Assembly (NCBI RefSeq): GCF_030534335.1
Contig: NZ_CP130565.1
Location: 3,865,501 to 3,929,500, forward strand
DNA from: Marivirga harenae
GTDB lineage: Bacteria; Bacteroidota; Bacteroidia; Cytophagales; Cyclobacteriaceae
DNA length: 64,000 nt
Reading direction: 5' to 3'
Numbering within the stretch: position 1 is the stretch's first letter; each line of letters starts with the position of its first letter. The notes under the pieces were generated by a model. The model was not told where the DNA came from. It did not search any database and saw only the letters and a list, made by a program, of their open reading frames with translations. The translations under genes were made by a program, and so were the position numbers. Below are positions 24,763 through 32,312 of this stretch, one piece after another.

Positions 24763-25830
24763 TTATTCCATCACTCCTAATACATATTCTTCTTTATTTT
24801 TTAAAACATATCTGATCCTGTTGAGCAGCTTTGCCGCCACCTTCACTATAGCTCGCTTGCCATTTCCCTTTGCTGCATGCTTTTTATAATACAACAACAT
24901 GGCCGGGTCTTTTCTTATAGCCTGCCATGAAGCTTCTACTAAGATAGTACGCAGGTAATTATTGCAGCGATAGCTCATTCCTCCCACTCTTTCTGTTTCT
25001 CCACTGCTACTGGTAAGGGGGAGCAAGCCCACATAGCTGCTTAATTTGTTGATGTTAGGAAACCTATTAATATCACCTAACTCGCTAATGATGGCAATAG
25101 CCGAGAGTGGCCCTATTCCCGGTATAGTTCTTAACAGAAAATAATCTTGTTTATGGTATTTGCGGAAGTATGCTCTAAGCTCTTTGCTTATCTGCCTGAC
25201 TTGCTGTTTTTGGTAATGATAGTTGGATAGCATAAACCCGAAAGCAGTTCGTGCATTTTCAGTGGAGAATGTAACCTCATCTTCAAGCCATGCCTCATAG
25301 GCTTTGCTCCAATTATCATCATCAAGATGTGCCGGCACGCTGATAGTGTTATAGTTCAGAAAAACTTTAATTCGTTGCTTTGCTTTCCGTAAATCCTTCT
25401 GCATATTATGCCTCATTCTGGCAAAGCTTCTTAGATCCTGGTCAGCCTCATTAAACACATGAATGCCCCGTAAATCCCCGCTTCTAAGTCCTTTGGCTAT
25501 TTTCCTACTGTCCACCTTGTCCGTCTTTCCTGCTTTGTCTTTATCAGTGGTAGGTACATCCGCTGGGTGGATAACTACATTGTCAATACCTAATTCCACT
25601 AATTGGCGATGATGTCCATACCCACAGAAACCAGCTTCATAGGCACTATAATAGGTTGCACCCGGAAAGTTTTTGTTCAAATTCTTAAATAGCACTTCTG
25701 CACTTGGCGGTTGATTAAATGTTCTATGTTCCTGTTCATCTACCAAAATAGTGACCGACCAGCTCTTTTTATGAACATCTATGCCTGCATAGATATTCAT
25801 TCCTGAAAAATCGTTAACTTTAGTCTTCAT
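24763..25830 (-). CDS. IS110-family (IS1111 group) transposase, copy 1
   Basis: 355 residues from ATG 25830, preceded by AAGGAG; a longer frame starts at 25866. The N-terminal RuvC-like DEDD domain has YAGIDVHKKSWSVTI with the first aspartate, AYEAGFCGYG with the glutamate, and DKDKAGKTDKVDSRKIA with the later aspartates. The C-terminal Transposase_20 domain contains IPGIGPLSAIAIISEL and YVGLLPLTSSSGETERVG with the serine nucleophile region. These enzymes act with a structured RNA that selects donor and target. This copy appears full-length. Confidence 0.92.
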   Translation of the reverse strand: MKTKVNDFSGMNIYAGIDVHKKSWSVTILVDEQEHRTFNQPPSAEVLFKNLNKNFPGATYYSAYEAGFCGYGHHRQLVELGIDNVVIHPADVPTTDKDKAGKTDKVDSRKIAKGLRSGDLRGIHVFNEADQDLRSFARMRHNMQKDLRKAKQRIKVFLNYNTISVPAHLDDDNWSKAYEAWLEDEVTFSTENARTAFGFMLSNYHYQKQQVRQISKELRAYFRKYHKQDYFLLRTIPGIGPLSAIAIISELGDINRFPNINKLSSYVGLLPLTSSSGETERVGGMSYRCNNYLRTILVEASWQAIRKDPAMLLYYKKHAAKGNGKRAIVKVAAKLLNRIRYVLKNKEEYVLGVME

Positions 25831-26019
25831 AAGTCCTTGCTCCTTTCTATTAAGTTTATGTTGCAAACCCTAATTTAAGAAGTTAGCTGTTAAGGACTTA
25901 TGTTTTTACATAGGGGCTATAAATCATGGCTGTTCGCAAGTTATTCTGACTTTTGCTCTTTGTAGATAGCCCGTCAATCCGCACCTTAGATTTACGATAT
26001 TGTATTATAATAAGAAAGG

Positions 26020-26155
26020 AGGTAGAATAGTAAACCAGTCAATCCGCTAGATAAAAGCTAGAATCCTTATAGGTACTATTCTATTTTTTTAAGTACTCAA
26101 AACCTCAATAAGATATTAGTCTCGACTATTAAGGTCATTAGGAGTGTACTTAATC
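26020..26155 (+). ncRNA. candidate bridge RNA of the IS110-type element
   Basis: First hairpin: outer stem TAGAATAGTA/TACTATTCTA (26023-26032 with 26074-26083) and inner stem CTAG/CTAG. Its left loop strand GTCAATCCGC (26038-26047) equals the left target flank, and its right strand AATCCTTAT (26062-26070) is the reverse complement of ATAAGGATT at the right junction (27199-27207). Second hairpin: outer stem AAGTAC/GTACTT (26091-26096 with 26146-26151). Its left strand ATAAGAT (26108-26114) equals the IS right end, and AAGGT (26131-26135) complements the left end ACCTT (25983-25987). This is the target-loop plus donor-loop plan of IS621-type bridge RNAs. Confidence 0.8.
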
Positions 26156-26185
26156 CTTTTATTTTTCATCCTTAAAAATAAATCT

Positions 26186-27202
26186 ATGAATTACTCTAAT
26201 TTTATTGGTATTGATATCAGCAAAGCTAAAATTGACATCACTACTTTAAACACAGATGGTGAACTCAATCACTCAGTTTGCACCAACAGCTCTAAAAGTA
26301 TTATTGGACATTTAAATTCACTTAAAAAAAATGGCTTTGATATTGAAAATTGCTTGGTCTGTGCAGAGTTTACCGGACTTTATATTTTCTCTTTAGTGGA
26401 AGCTTGTAAAGCTATGGCTATTGATCTGTGGATTGAAAATGCTGCTCAGATCAAACACCGCTCGGGTATCTCCAGAAATAAAAATGATAAAATCGATTCT
26501 GAAAAAATAGCCATATATGCTTCCCGATTTAAAGACTTGGTGAAATTATATAATAGAGATGATGAAGTTATTGAAGAACTCAAATTTCTATTAAATGAAA
26601 GAGATTTAATCTTAACAGACAAAACCAAATACACTGCTCAAATCAAAGATCAAAAAGGACATGTTCCTGACTCTTTCTACAAAAACAAGGTCAAACGATA
26701 TAAGGCGAATTTTAAAACGCTTGTCTTGCAGCTTAAATCAATACAGAATCAGATTGATCAACTTATAAGTGGTGATGATAATCTAAAACATCAGTTTAAT
26801 CTATCTACCTCAATAACTGGTATAGGAACACAAGCAGCAATACAAACTATTGTAGCTACTAGAGGATTTAAAGACTTTTCAGATCCAAGAAAGTTCGCTT
26901 GTCACGCTGGTGTAGCTCCTTTTCAATTTATGTCGGGCAGCAGTTTAAAATCCAAAGCAAGAGTTTCTCAACGTGCTAATAAAAAACTGAAGCGAGTCTT
27001 TCATATGGCTGCCCTTTCAGCCGTTCAAGTTGATGGCGAATTAAGAGATTATTACAATAGAAAAGTGGAAGAAGGCAAAAACAAAATGCTAGTTTTAAAT
27101 GCGATTCGGTCTAAACTCATTCATCGATTATTTGCAGTTATTCGCAACAATCAAAAATATGACAAAAATTATCTAAACTCTCTTGCTTCATCCATAAGAT
27201 AA
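26186..27202 (+). CDS. IS110-family transposase (IS110 group)
   Basis: 338 residues from ATG 26186 (MNYSNFIGIDISKAKIDITT); the longer frame from 26144 runs through the guide-RNA region. The DEDD catalytic domain has FIGIDISKAKI, VCAEFTGLYIFSL and NKNDKIDSEKIAIYA; the C-terminal Transposase_20 domain has SITGIGTQAAIQTIVAT, FACHAGVAPFQFMSGSSLKS (serine-rich active loop) and RVSQRANKKLKRVFHMAALS. The stop codon overlaps the element's right end. It is unrelated at close range to the IS1111-type transposases beside it. Confidence 0.9.
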   Translation: MNYSNFIGIDISKAKIDITTLNTDGELNHSVCTNSSKSIIGHLNSLKKNGFDIENCLVCAEFTGLYIFSLVEACKAMAIDLWIENAAQIKHRSGISRNKNDKIDSEKIAIYASRFKDLVKLYNRDDEVIEELKFLLNERDLILTDKTKYTAQIKDQKGHVPDSFYKNKVKRYKANFKTLVLQLKSIQNQIDQLISGDDNLKHQFNLSTSITGIGTQAAIQTIVATRGFKDFSDPRKFACHAGVAPFQFMSGSSLKSKARVSQRANKKLKRVFHMAALSAVQVDGELRDYYNRKVEEGKNKMLVLNAIRSKLIHRLFAVIRNNQKYDKNYLNSLASSIR

Positions 27203-27321
27203 GGATTGACTTATTGGTGAAAATTAATTTAATAAGCCAATCCTGCGGATTGCCTCGGTACTTAACGCAAATTTTTATACTTTTAATCAGCCACGAATTT
27301 ATACAGTGGCGTTGTGGGTAA

Positions 27322-27353
27322 TTTGCAGTATTTACCAATTTTTGGTATTTTTG
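27322..27353 (+). promoter_or_regulatory. promoter of the cassette 19 toxin-antitoxin pair
   Basis: TTTG at 27322-27325, exactly 20 bases, then TATTTTTG at 27346-27353, a perfect Bacteroidota promoter. It starts four bases after the core GTTGTGG and lies 16 bases before the antitoxin ATG. Confidence 0.75.
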
Positions 27354-27369
27354 TGTAAACATCTTAGTT

Positions 27370-27621
27370 ATGAGCAAAAACACATCTATTTCTCTCGGTA
27401 ATTATTTCGACCAATTTGTACATGGACAAGTTTCAGAAGGACGCTATAAAAATGTCAGTGAAGTTATTAGGGCTGGACTTAGACTCCTAGAAACTGAGGA
27501 AAGTAAAACTATCGCTTTAAAACAAGCTATCCAAGAAGGACTTGATAGCGGAATAGCACACGATTTTGACCCAGTTAAGAATTTGCAGGAATTAAAGGCA
27601 AGCAAAAAAGCCAATGGTTAA
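27370..27621 (+). CDS. parD: cassette 19: ParD-type antitoxin
   Basis: 83 residues. The N-terminal ribbon-helix-helix (SKNTSISLGNYFDQFVHGQV, NVSEVIRAGLRLLE) is the standard ParD DNA-binding fold, and the C-terminal tail (EGLDSGIAHDFDPVKNLQEL) binds ParE. Expected to repress its own promoter at 27322-27353. Overlaps parE by 8 bp. Confidence 0.9.
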   Translation: MSKNTSISLGNYFDQFVHGQVSEGRYKNVSEVIRAGLRLLETEESKTIALKQAIQEGLDSGIAHDFDPVKNLQELKASKKANG

Positions 27622-27913
27622 ATTCCAATTAACTAAAAAAGCTGTTCAAGACCTCAACAGAATTTGGGATTACACTTATGAAACTTGGTCAGAGGATCAA
27701 GCCGATGATTATTACCAAATGCTTCTTTCAAGGTGTAATGATGTTGCAAATAAACCAACCCTAGGAAAACAATATCCTCAAGTTAAAGATGGACTTTTAG
27801 GAATTAAAGCCAATAAACACATAATATTTTATAGAGTGTTTGATTCCAAAAGGATCCAAATTATAAGAATTCTTCATGGACGAATGGACATAGCAAGCAG
27901 ACTAAAGGACTAA
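27614..27913 (+). CDS. parE: cassette 19: ParE-family toxin
   Basis: 99 residues with typical ParE wording: FQLTKKAVQDLNRIWDYTYE at the N terminus, then NKPTLGKQYPQVKDGLLGIK, HIIFYRVFDSKRIQIIRIL and HGRMD near the end. ParE toxins inhibit DNA gyrase. The pair sits in a cassette flanked by two IS copies in direct orientation and would tend to prevent loss of that segment. Confidence 0.9.
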   Translation: MVKFQLTKKAVQDLNRIWDYTYETWSEDQADDYYQMLLSRCNDVANKPTLGKQYPQVKDGLLGIKANKHIIFYRVFDSKRIQIIRILHGRMDIASRLKD

Positions 27914-27934
27914 AAAATACCCACAACATAAGCT

Positions 27935-29449
27935 GCTATGAAAAGCCATAAGAGATTCAGCCAACTCTAAAAGCCGGGTTTGCTCTATAAATTTACGATA
28001 TTTATTTCAAATCACTACTGCCATTGTTGAAACTGTTGATTGTGGGTAAGTTTTGGGCAGGGCCCGTGGGATGCCAACTTATCCACTGTCAACGGTTTTG
28101 CTCTCTATTTATGAAATTATAAGGCCATGCTGCTATTTGCGATAAAAGCACTGCTTTTTCGTATTTCCCTGTAATGCCTTATGTAAAGAGGGTCGCATGC
28201 TAAAAATGCAAATGCTGGAATTCGGCATTGCAACGAATGTTTTGCGATCACCTCTTTCATTAATTGCCTTATAAAGGTTTTAAAATTTGATTACTTATTC
28301 CATCACTCCTAATACATATTCTTCTTTATTTTTTAAAACATATCTGATCCTGTTGAGCAGCTTTGCCGCCACCTTCACTATAGCTCGCTTGCCATTTCCC
28401 TTTGCTGCATGCTTTTTATAATACAACAACATGGCCGGGTCTTTTCTTATAGCCTGCCATGAAGCTTCTACTAAGATAGTACGCAGGTAATTATTGCAGC
28501 GATAGCTCATTCCTCCCACTCTTTCTGTTTCTCCACTGCTACTGGTAAGGGGGAGCAAGCCCACATAGCTGCTTAATTTGTTGATGTTAGGAAACCTATT
28601 AATATCACCTAACTCGCTAATGATGGCAATAGCCGAGAGGGCCCTATTCCCGGTATAGTTCTTAACAGAAAATAATCTTGTTTATGGTATTTGCGGAAGT
28701 ATGCTCTAAGCTCTTTGCTTATCTGCCTGACTTGCTGTTTTTGGTAATGATAGTTGGATAGCATAAACCCGAAAGCAGTTCGTGCATTTTCAGTGGAGAA
28801 TGTAACCTCATCTTCAAGCCATGCCTCATAGGCTTTGCTCCAATTATCATCATCAAGATGTGCCGGCACGCTGATAGTGTTATAGTTCAGAAAAACTTTA
28901 ATTCGTTGCTTTGCTTTCCGTAAATCCTTCTGCATATTATGCCTCATTCTGGCAAAGCTTCTTAGATCCTGGTCAGCCTCATTAAACACATGAATGCCCC
29001 GTAAATCCCCGCTTCTAAGTCCTTTGGCTATTTTCCTACTGTCCACCTTGTCCGTCTTTCCTGCTTTGTCTTTATCAGTGGTAGGTACATCCGCTGGGTG
29101 GATAACTACATTGTCAATACCTAATTCCACTAATTGGCGATGATGTCCATACCCACAGAAACCAGCTTCATAGGCACTATAATAGGTTGCACCCGGAAAG
29201 TTTTTGTTCAAATTCTTAAATAGCACTTCTGCACTTGGCGGTTGATTAAATGTTCTATGTTCCTGTTCATCTACCAAAATAGTGACCGACCAGCTCTTTT
29301 TATGAACATCTATGCCTGCATAAATATTCATTCCTGAAAAATCGTTAACTTTAGTCTTCATAAGTCCTTGCTCCTTTCTATTAAGTTTATGTTGCAAACC
29401 CTAATTTAATAAGTTAGCTGTTAAGGACTTATGTTTTTACATAGGGGCT
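27935..29449 (-). mobile_element. IS1111-type insertion sequence, copy 2 (frameshifted)
   Basis: Near-identical to copy 1 over about 1.5 kb. The differences I find are two bases in the noncoding hairpin (about 28051-28056), one deleted base in the transposase near 28639, one substitution near 29326 and one near 29409. It has the same orientation as copy 1 and the same target position within a family A attC, 2.0 kb downstream, so recombination between copies could delete the IS110-type element and cassette 19. Confidence 0.87.
28295..29361 (-). pseudogene. IS110-family (IS1111 group) transposase, copy 2, frameshifted
   Basis: Same protein as copy 1 up to IPGIGP. There GAGAGTGGCCC of copy 1 reads GAGAGGGCCC (one T lost, about 28639) and the frame ends after RLLPSLAS. 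The rest of the protein continues in another frame from MGLLPLTSSSGETER. The DEDD domain is intact but the serine-containing C-terminal domain is uncoupled, so this copy should be inactive by itself; copy 1 could act on it in trans. A sequencing error in a G-run cannot be excluded. Confidence 0.87.
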
Positions 29450-29601
29450 ATAAATCATGGCTGTTAGTTGGTTATTGTTGCTTCAGCTCTTTGTAGATAG
29501 CCCGTCAATCCTGCGGATTGCCTCGGTAGTTTACGCAAATTTTTTTTACTTTTAATCAGCCACGAATTTATACAGTGGCGTTGTGTGCCATAAAAAAGAA
29601 C

Positions 29602-30162
29602 ATGAAAAACTTAGACATAATTATCCCAGGACTATTTATCATTCTATTAAGTCTCTGTACTTATATCTTTTTTGGCAAAATAGGTCCTCTCGTCATTGGA
29701 GGAGCAAGTGCAGGAGGTTTTCTTTTATACCTAAAAACAGGATATAAATATCGTTTTGACACATCTAAAGTGATTATCGCTTACTTGTTGACTGCCATAT
29801 TTTTTATTATTCATGTTTATGAGGAATACATTTTCGGTTTTGAAATTGTTGCCTCTGAACTTAGTGGTCAAGAAGTTTCACAACAAGGATTACTAACATT
29901 TGCTGCGTTTTTCGCACCTGTAATGTGGATAACTGGAGCAATATTCATTATTAAAAAATGGGCTTTAGGATATTACTTTTTAGCTTTTTTCTTCGTAGCT
30001 ATGACAATTGCCGAACTAACTCATTTTATTTTTCCGTTCATTTTATATGGGGAATGGAGATATACAGCAGGAGTAGCAACAGCAGCATTACCATTAATTC
30101 CTGCATGGTATGGGTTGATTGTGACACTTAAAGAAACTAAAAGATTAAGAGATGAATCATAA
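29602..30162 (+). CDS. cassette 20, gene 1: HXXEE-domain membrane protein
   Basis: 186 residues from ATG 29602; the open frame upstream is attC. Five or so transmembrane helices (IIIPGLFIILLSLCTYIFF, VIIAYLLTAIFFIIHVYEEY, YYFLAFFFVAMTIAELTHFI). The motif HVYEE at residues 71-75 and a second histidine in ELTHFIFPF define the HXXEE family, proposed to be membrane-bound metal-dependent enzymes; function unproven. Its stop overlaps gene 2. Confidence 0.82.
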   Translation: MKNLDIIIPGLFIILLSLCTYIFFGKIGPLVIGGASAGGFLLYLKTGYKYRFDTSKVIIAYLLTAIFFIIHVYEEYIFGFEIVASELSGQEVSQQGLLTFAAFFAPVMWITGAIFIIKKWALGYYFLAFFFVAMTIAELTHFIFPFILYGEWRYTAGVATAALPLIPAWYGLIVTLKETKRLRDES

Positions 30163-30364
30163 GAGAAAATCAGCTCTAGTGCTTCTGTCCGGAATACTCA
30201 CAATACCAATACCTGTTTTCGCCCATACGGATATCAATTCAGATGCAGGAATACTTTCCAACATTATTGCTGTAGGACTAGTAGTTACATCTATAATCAT
30301 ATTTCTCTTGATAAGCAGAAGAAAAGAAAGAAAACGACACACAACAAAAAATAAACGGCATTAA
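30152..30364 (+). CDS. cassette 20, gene 2: small membrane protein
   Basis: 70 residues: a signal-like first helix (SALVLLSGILTIPIPVFAHT), a second helix (IIAVGLVVTSIIIFLLI) and a very basic tail (SRRKERKRHTTKNKRH). The tail is encoded across the attC core ACACAAC and into the stem, so the protein would change if this cassette were excised or rearranged. Starts inside the end of gene 1; probably its partner. Confidence 0.65.
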   Translation: MNHKRKSALVLLSGILTIPIPVFAHTDINSDAGILSNIIAVGLVVTSIIIFLLISRRKERKRHTTKNKRH

Positions 30365-30390
30365 AACGACCGTTTATTCAAACGTTACCT
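30339..30390 (+). repeat. attC of cassette 20 (short type)
   Basis: ACACAAC to GTTACCT, 52 bp. The stem ATAAACGG pairs with CCGTTTAT. Cassette 20 starts GTTGTGTG and ends CACACAAC. Confidence 0.86.
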
Positions 30391-30462
30391 TTCAGAAGCA
30401 GTTCTTTACAAAAATTGTAGTCGAAGGATTTATTTTTACTACGAGTTTGTTAACTTCAAAAT

Positions 30463-30654
30463 ATGAAACAAGTAGCTCTTAAAAAATACCTTATACAAAT
30501 AGCGGAAAAATTGACTCCAGAGTCAACACTTGAAGATGTCTATGAACAGCTCTCCCTACTTTCAGATATCGATGAATCTGAACAGCAAGAGAAAAATGGC
30601 GAAACTCTAAGTCAGAAGGATGTTCAAACTATGTCTAGGGAATGGTTAAGGTAA
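30463..30654 (+). CDS. cassette 21: antitoxin of a RelE/ParE-type pair
   Basis: 63 residues (MKQVALKKYLIQIAEKLTPE, then TLEDVYEQLSLLSDIDESEQ), helical and acidic, ending in VQTMSREWLR. Small antitoxins of this shape accompany RelE/ParE toxins. It overlaps the toxin by 13 bp. About 70 bases of leader separate it from the cassette boundary; no perfect promoter match is seen. Confidence 0.75.
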   Translation: MKQVALKKYLIQIAEKLTPESTLEDVYEQLSLLSDIDESEQQEKNGETLSQKDVQTMSREWLR

Positions 30655-30947
30655 TCTGGACTAAAAAAGCATTCGGACAATTAGAAAGAGCTATCAAGTA
30701 CATTCGAGAAGAACAAGGACTTACATTTGCTGAAACAGTCCTGAATAAGATTTTACAGACAACTGAATTATTAGAGAACTCACCGAATATTGGACCTATT
30801 GAACCTCTTTTAGCACATAAAAAATCAGAGTACAGATTCCTTGTCGTTTGGAGCTATAAAATAATCTACAGGACAAGTAAAGATAAAGCTATCATATCAA
30901 GAGTTTTTCATACCTCAAGAAACCCAAATAAACTAAAGGGAATATAA
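30642..30947 (+). CDS. cassette 21: RelE/ParE-family toxin
   Basis: 101 residues: VIWTKKAFGQLERAIKYIRE, then ELLENSPNIGPIEPLLAHKK, then strands EYRFLVVWSYKIIYRTSKDK and AIISRVFHTSRNPNKL. The C-terminal FHTSRNP motif is a common ending in this superfamily. Target (ribosome or gyrase) not decidable from sequence. Confidence 0.85.
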   Translation: MVKVIWTKKAFGQLERAIKYIREEQGLTFAETVLNKILQTTELLENSPNIGPIEPLLAHKKSEYRFLVVWSYKIIYRTSKDKAIISRVFHTSRNPNKLKGI

Positions 30948-30955
30948 ATCCGAAA

Positions 30956-31174
30956 AGCTAACATTTGCTAAAAATGCATTTGCTTCTTGCTTCTAGCAAA
31001 GTAAGTAGGGAATTCTCGACAAAGCCAAACTTGATATTTCCTTTAGATTTAAGACAAGCAATCAGCTTAGTTTTTCCTTTTTTCTCTGTCAATAATTGTG
31101 GTTATGGTTTGGCTTCGTAACTTTAGTGTCTCGTCTGCTAAGTTTAGCAAACGCATTTTAGGCAGGCGATAGCG
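30956..31174 (+). repeat. attC of cassette 21 (family C, decayed cores)
   Basis: AGCTAAC to GATAGCG, 219 bp. The stem GCTAAAAATGCATTTGCT pairs with AGCAAACGCATTTTAG. The right core has GAT in place of GTT, and the left core does not fully complement the cassette start (GTTACCTTTC against GAAAAGCTAAC). Probably poorly recombinogenic. Confidence 0.75.
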
Positions 31175-31189
31175 GTAATTCTGCTTACC

Positions 31190-31702
31190 ATGAAAGACTA
31201 CTACAAGATTTTACAATTAAATAAAAATGCTTCTGAGATAGATGTTAAAAAGTCATTTAGAAAAAAAGCTTTATTGACTCATCCAGACAAAACAAAGCGG
31301 GACTCTAAGCAACAATTTTTAGATATTTACGAAGCATATTCTGTTTTGTCTGACCAGAAGAAAAGAGCAAAATACGATCAATTTTACAAACAGCGTAGAA
31401 AGGAAGTAGACCGAAATATGGCTGAACCAGAGCTTGATCTTGTTTCTATTTCTGAACATGGAAAAGCTTATGCGGCAAACTTTCAGAAATTTAACCGTGA
31501 ATTTCTTTTTATCATTATACTTGAAATCCTTCTTGGTTCAGATCGACTTTTATATGCGGCATTTATTTGTATAATTCTTGGCTTATGGACCGTAATTTCT
31601 GGAATCATTGATTTTCGCTTTACATATAGTTTAGTGGGGTTGGGATTAGCTTCTTTCGGTTTGTATCTGGCAATCTTAAAAATCAACAGAATAGATTATT
31701 AA
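31190..31702 (+). CDS. cassette 22: membrane-anchored DnaJ-domain protein
   Basis: 170 residues. The J-domain (residues 2-68: DYYKILQLNKNASEIDVKKS, HPDKTKRD with HPD at 31-33, FLDIYEAYSVLSDQKKRAKY) stimulates a Hsp70 ATPase. After a linker come two or three C-terminal hydrophobic helices (LFIIILEILLG, LLYAAFICIILGLWTVISGI). So it would recruit DnaK to the membrane. No zinc-finger or client domain. Its partner and substrate are unknown. Confidence 0.85.
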   Translation: MKDYYKILQLNKNASEIDVKKSFRKKALLTHPDKTKRDSKQQFLDIYEAYSVLSDQKKRAKYDQFYKQRRKEVDRNMAEPELDLVSISEHGKAYAANFQKFNREFLFIIILEILLGSDRLLYAAFICIILGLWTVISGIIDFRFTYSLVGLGLASFGLYLAILKINRIDY

Positions 31703-31708
31703 ATAATC

Positions 31709-31879
31709 CGCTAACAAGATATAAACCCCATTTGCTCACCATCTTGTAGGCACTTGTTTGCTAAATAGCCCGTAATTTATGCTTACTTTTCATAGCAGGC
31801 AATCAAAGATATTGTTTTGGGCAAGTACAGTGCTTAATAATTCTAAACTTTTGCAATTAATGAAGTGTATCAGTTTGCC
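31709..31879 (+). repeat. attC of cassette 22 (family B, truncated)
   Basis: Starts CGCTAAC, which complements the decayed cassette start GATAGCGG apart from one base, and follows family B to GAAGTGTATCAGTTTGCC, where similarity stops abruptly. The right stem and GTT core are missing. Confidence 0.75.
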
Positions 31880-32025
31880 AAATCGCACGATAGGTCTTAA
31901 TACCTGCTTAGCGCATGATACTCAAACTACTTCTTTTTCTTTATTAATTTAAGGATTTTATAATAAATGGAAATCTTGGAATAATGATATGGTCACAATC
32001 TAAAGGTTGGCAACAATAACGCCCC
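31880..32025. other. noncoding stretch replacing the end of attC 22
   Basis: About 150 bases that match none of the attC families. A short inverted repeat is visible (TAGGTCTTAATACCT). It probably marks the deletion or insertion that fused two cassettes. No ORF of note. Confidence 0.45.
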
Positions 32026-32056
32026 TTGCAATTGATTCGTATTTGGTGTATATTTA
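32026..32056 (+). promoter_or_regulatory. promoter of the cassette 23 toxin-antitoxin pair
   Basis: TTG at 32026-32028, 20 bases, then TATATTTA at 32049-32056, one base off TAnnTTTG, and 16 bases before the antitoxin ATG, matching the layout of the cassette 19 promoter. Confidence 0.6.
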
Positions 32057-32072
32057 CATCAAACTTTAAATT

Positions 32073-32312
32073 ATGGCACGTCAAAGTATTTCATTTACCG
32101 AACCGAATGACAAGTGGCTAAAATCCCAAGTCGACAGTCAAGAATATTCAAGCAAAAGCGAATTAGTTAACGACTTAATCCGACAAGCAAGAAACCAACA
32201 AAAGCAAATCGATTGGATAAGGACAAAACTGGAGAAAGCTGAAAAAAGTGGTTTTACAAATTCTACTAAAGAGCAGATTTTAGCACAATCTAAGTCCGAT
32301 CTGAATGGCTGA
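32073..32312 (+). CDS. parD: cassette 23: ParD-type antitoxin
   Basis: 79 residues: RHH fold (MARQSISFTEPNDKWLKSQV, SSKSELVNDLIRQARNQQKQ) and a C-terminal toxin-binding tail (EKSGFTNSTKEQILAQSKSD). Overlaps the toxin gene by 8 bp. Same architecture as the pair in cassette 19 but clearly different sequence. Confidence 0.88.
   Translation: MARQSISFTEPNDKWLKSQVDSQEYSSKSELVNDLIRQARNQQKQIDWIRTKLEKAEKSGFTNSTKEQILAQSKSDLNG

Larger units (their letters stand above)
24403..25918 (-). mobile_element. IS1111-type insertion sequence, copy 1 (intact)
   Basis: About 1.5 kb. Subterminal inverted repeats at 24404-24420 (CTATGAAAAGCCATAAG) and 25897-25913 (reverse complement CTATGTAAAAACATAAG) match at 14 of 17 positions; such repeats set inside the ends mark the IS1111 group. 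The long noncoding part lies downstream of the transposase, also an IS1111 trait. No target-site duplication is visible. It interrupts the attC outer stem between AACATTCTGT and ATAAATCATGG. Copy 2 is at 27935-29449. Confidence 0.85.
25983..27202 (+). mobile_element. IS110-type insertion sequence nested in the same attC
   Basis: About 1.2 kb, left end ACCTTAG at 25983, right end ATAAGAT at 27194-27200 or a base or two beyond. The long noncoding part is upstream of the transposase and the 3' noncoding part is nearly nil, which places it in the IS110 group. No terminal inverted repeats. It splits the inner attC hairpin: left flank GTCAATCCGC, right flank AGGATTGAC, which pair with each other when rejoined. 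Confidence 0.85.
24389..27317 (+). repeat. attC of cassette 18 (family A), split by two IS elements
   Basis: CGCCAAC at 24389-24395 and GTTGTGG at 27311-27317 are its outer cores. Remaining pieces are 24389-24402, about 25919-25982 and about 27203-27317, which together rebuild a family A site. One IS sits just after the outer core and another in the inner GGCAATCC hairpin. The site is presumably inactive while split. Confidence 0.82.
27921..29586 (+). repeat. attC of cassette 19 (family A, shortened), split by IS1111 copy 2
   Basis: Cores CCACAAC (27921-27927) and GTTGTGT (29580-29586). Cassette 19 starts GTTGTGGGTA and ends TACCCACAAC. The part after the IS (29450-29586) lacks about 45 bases of the usual middle: CCGTCAATCC joins directly to TGCGGATTGCC. 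The outer stem is interrupted at the same position as in the attC of cassette 18. Confidence 0.82.

Noticed and set aside
24403-29449. Composite transposon formed by the two IS1111 copies
   Set aside because: IS110-family elements move as single units through a circular form; the shared flanks are explained by independent entry into two attC sites of one family.
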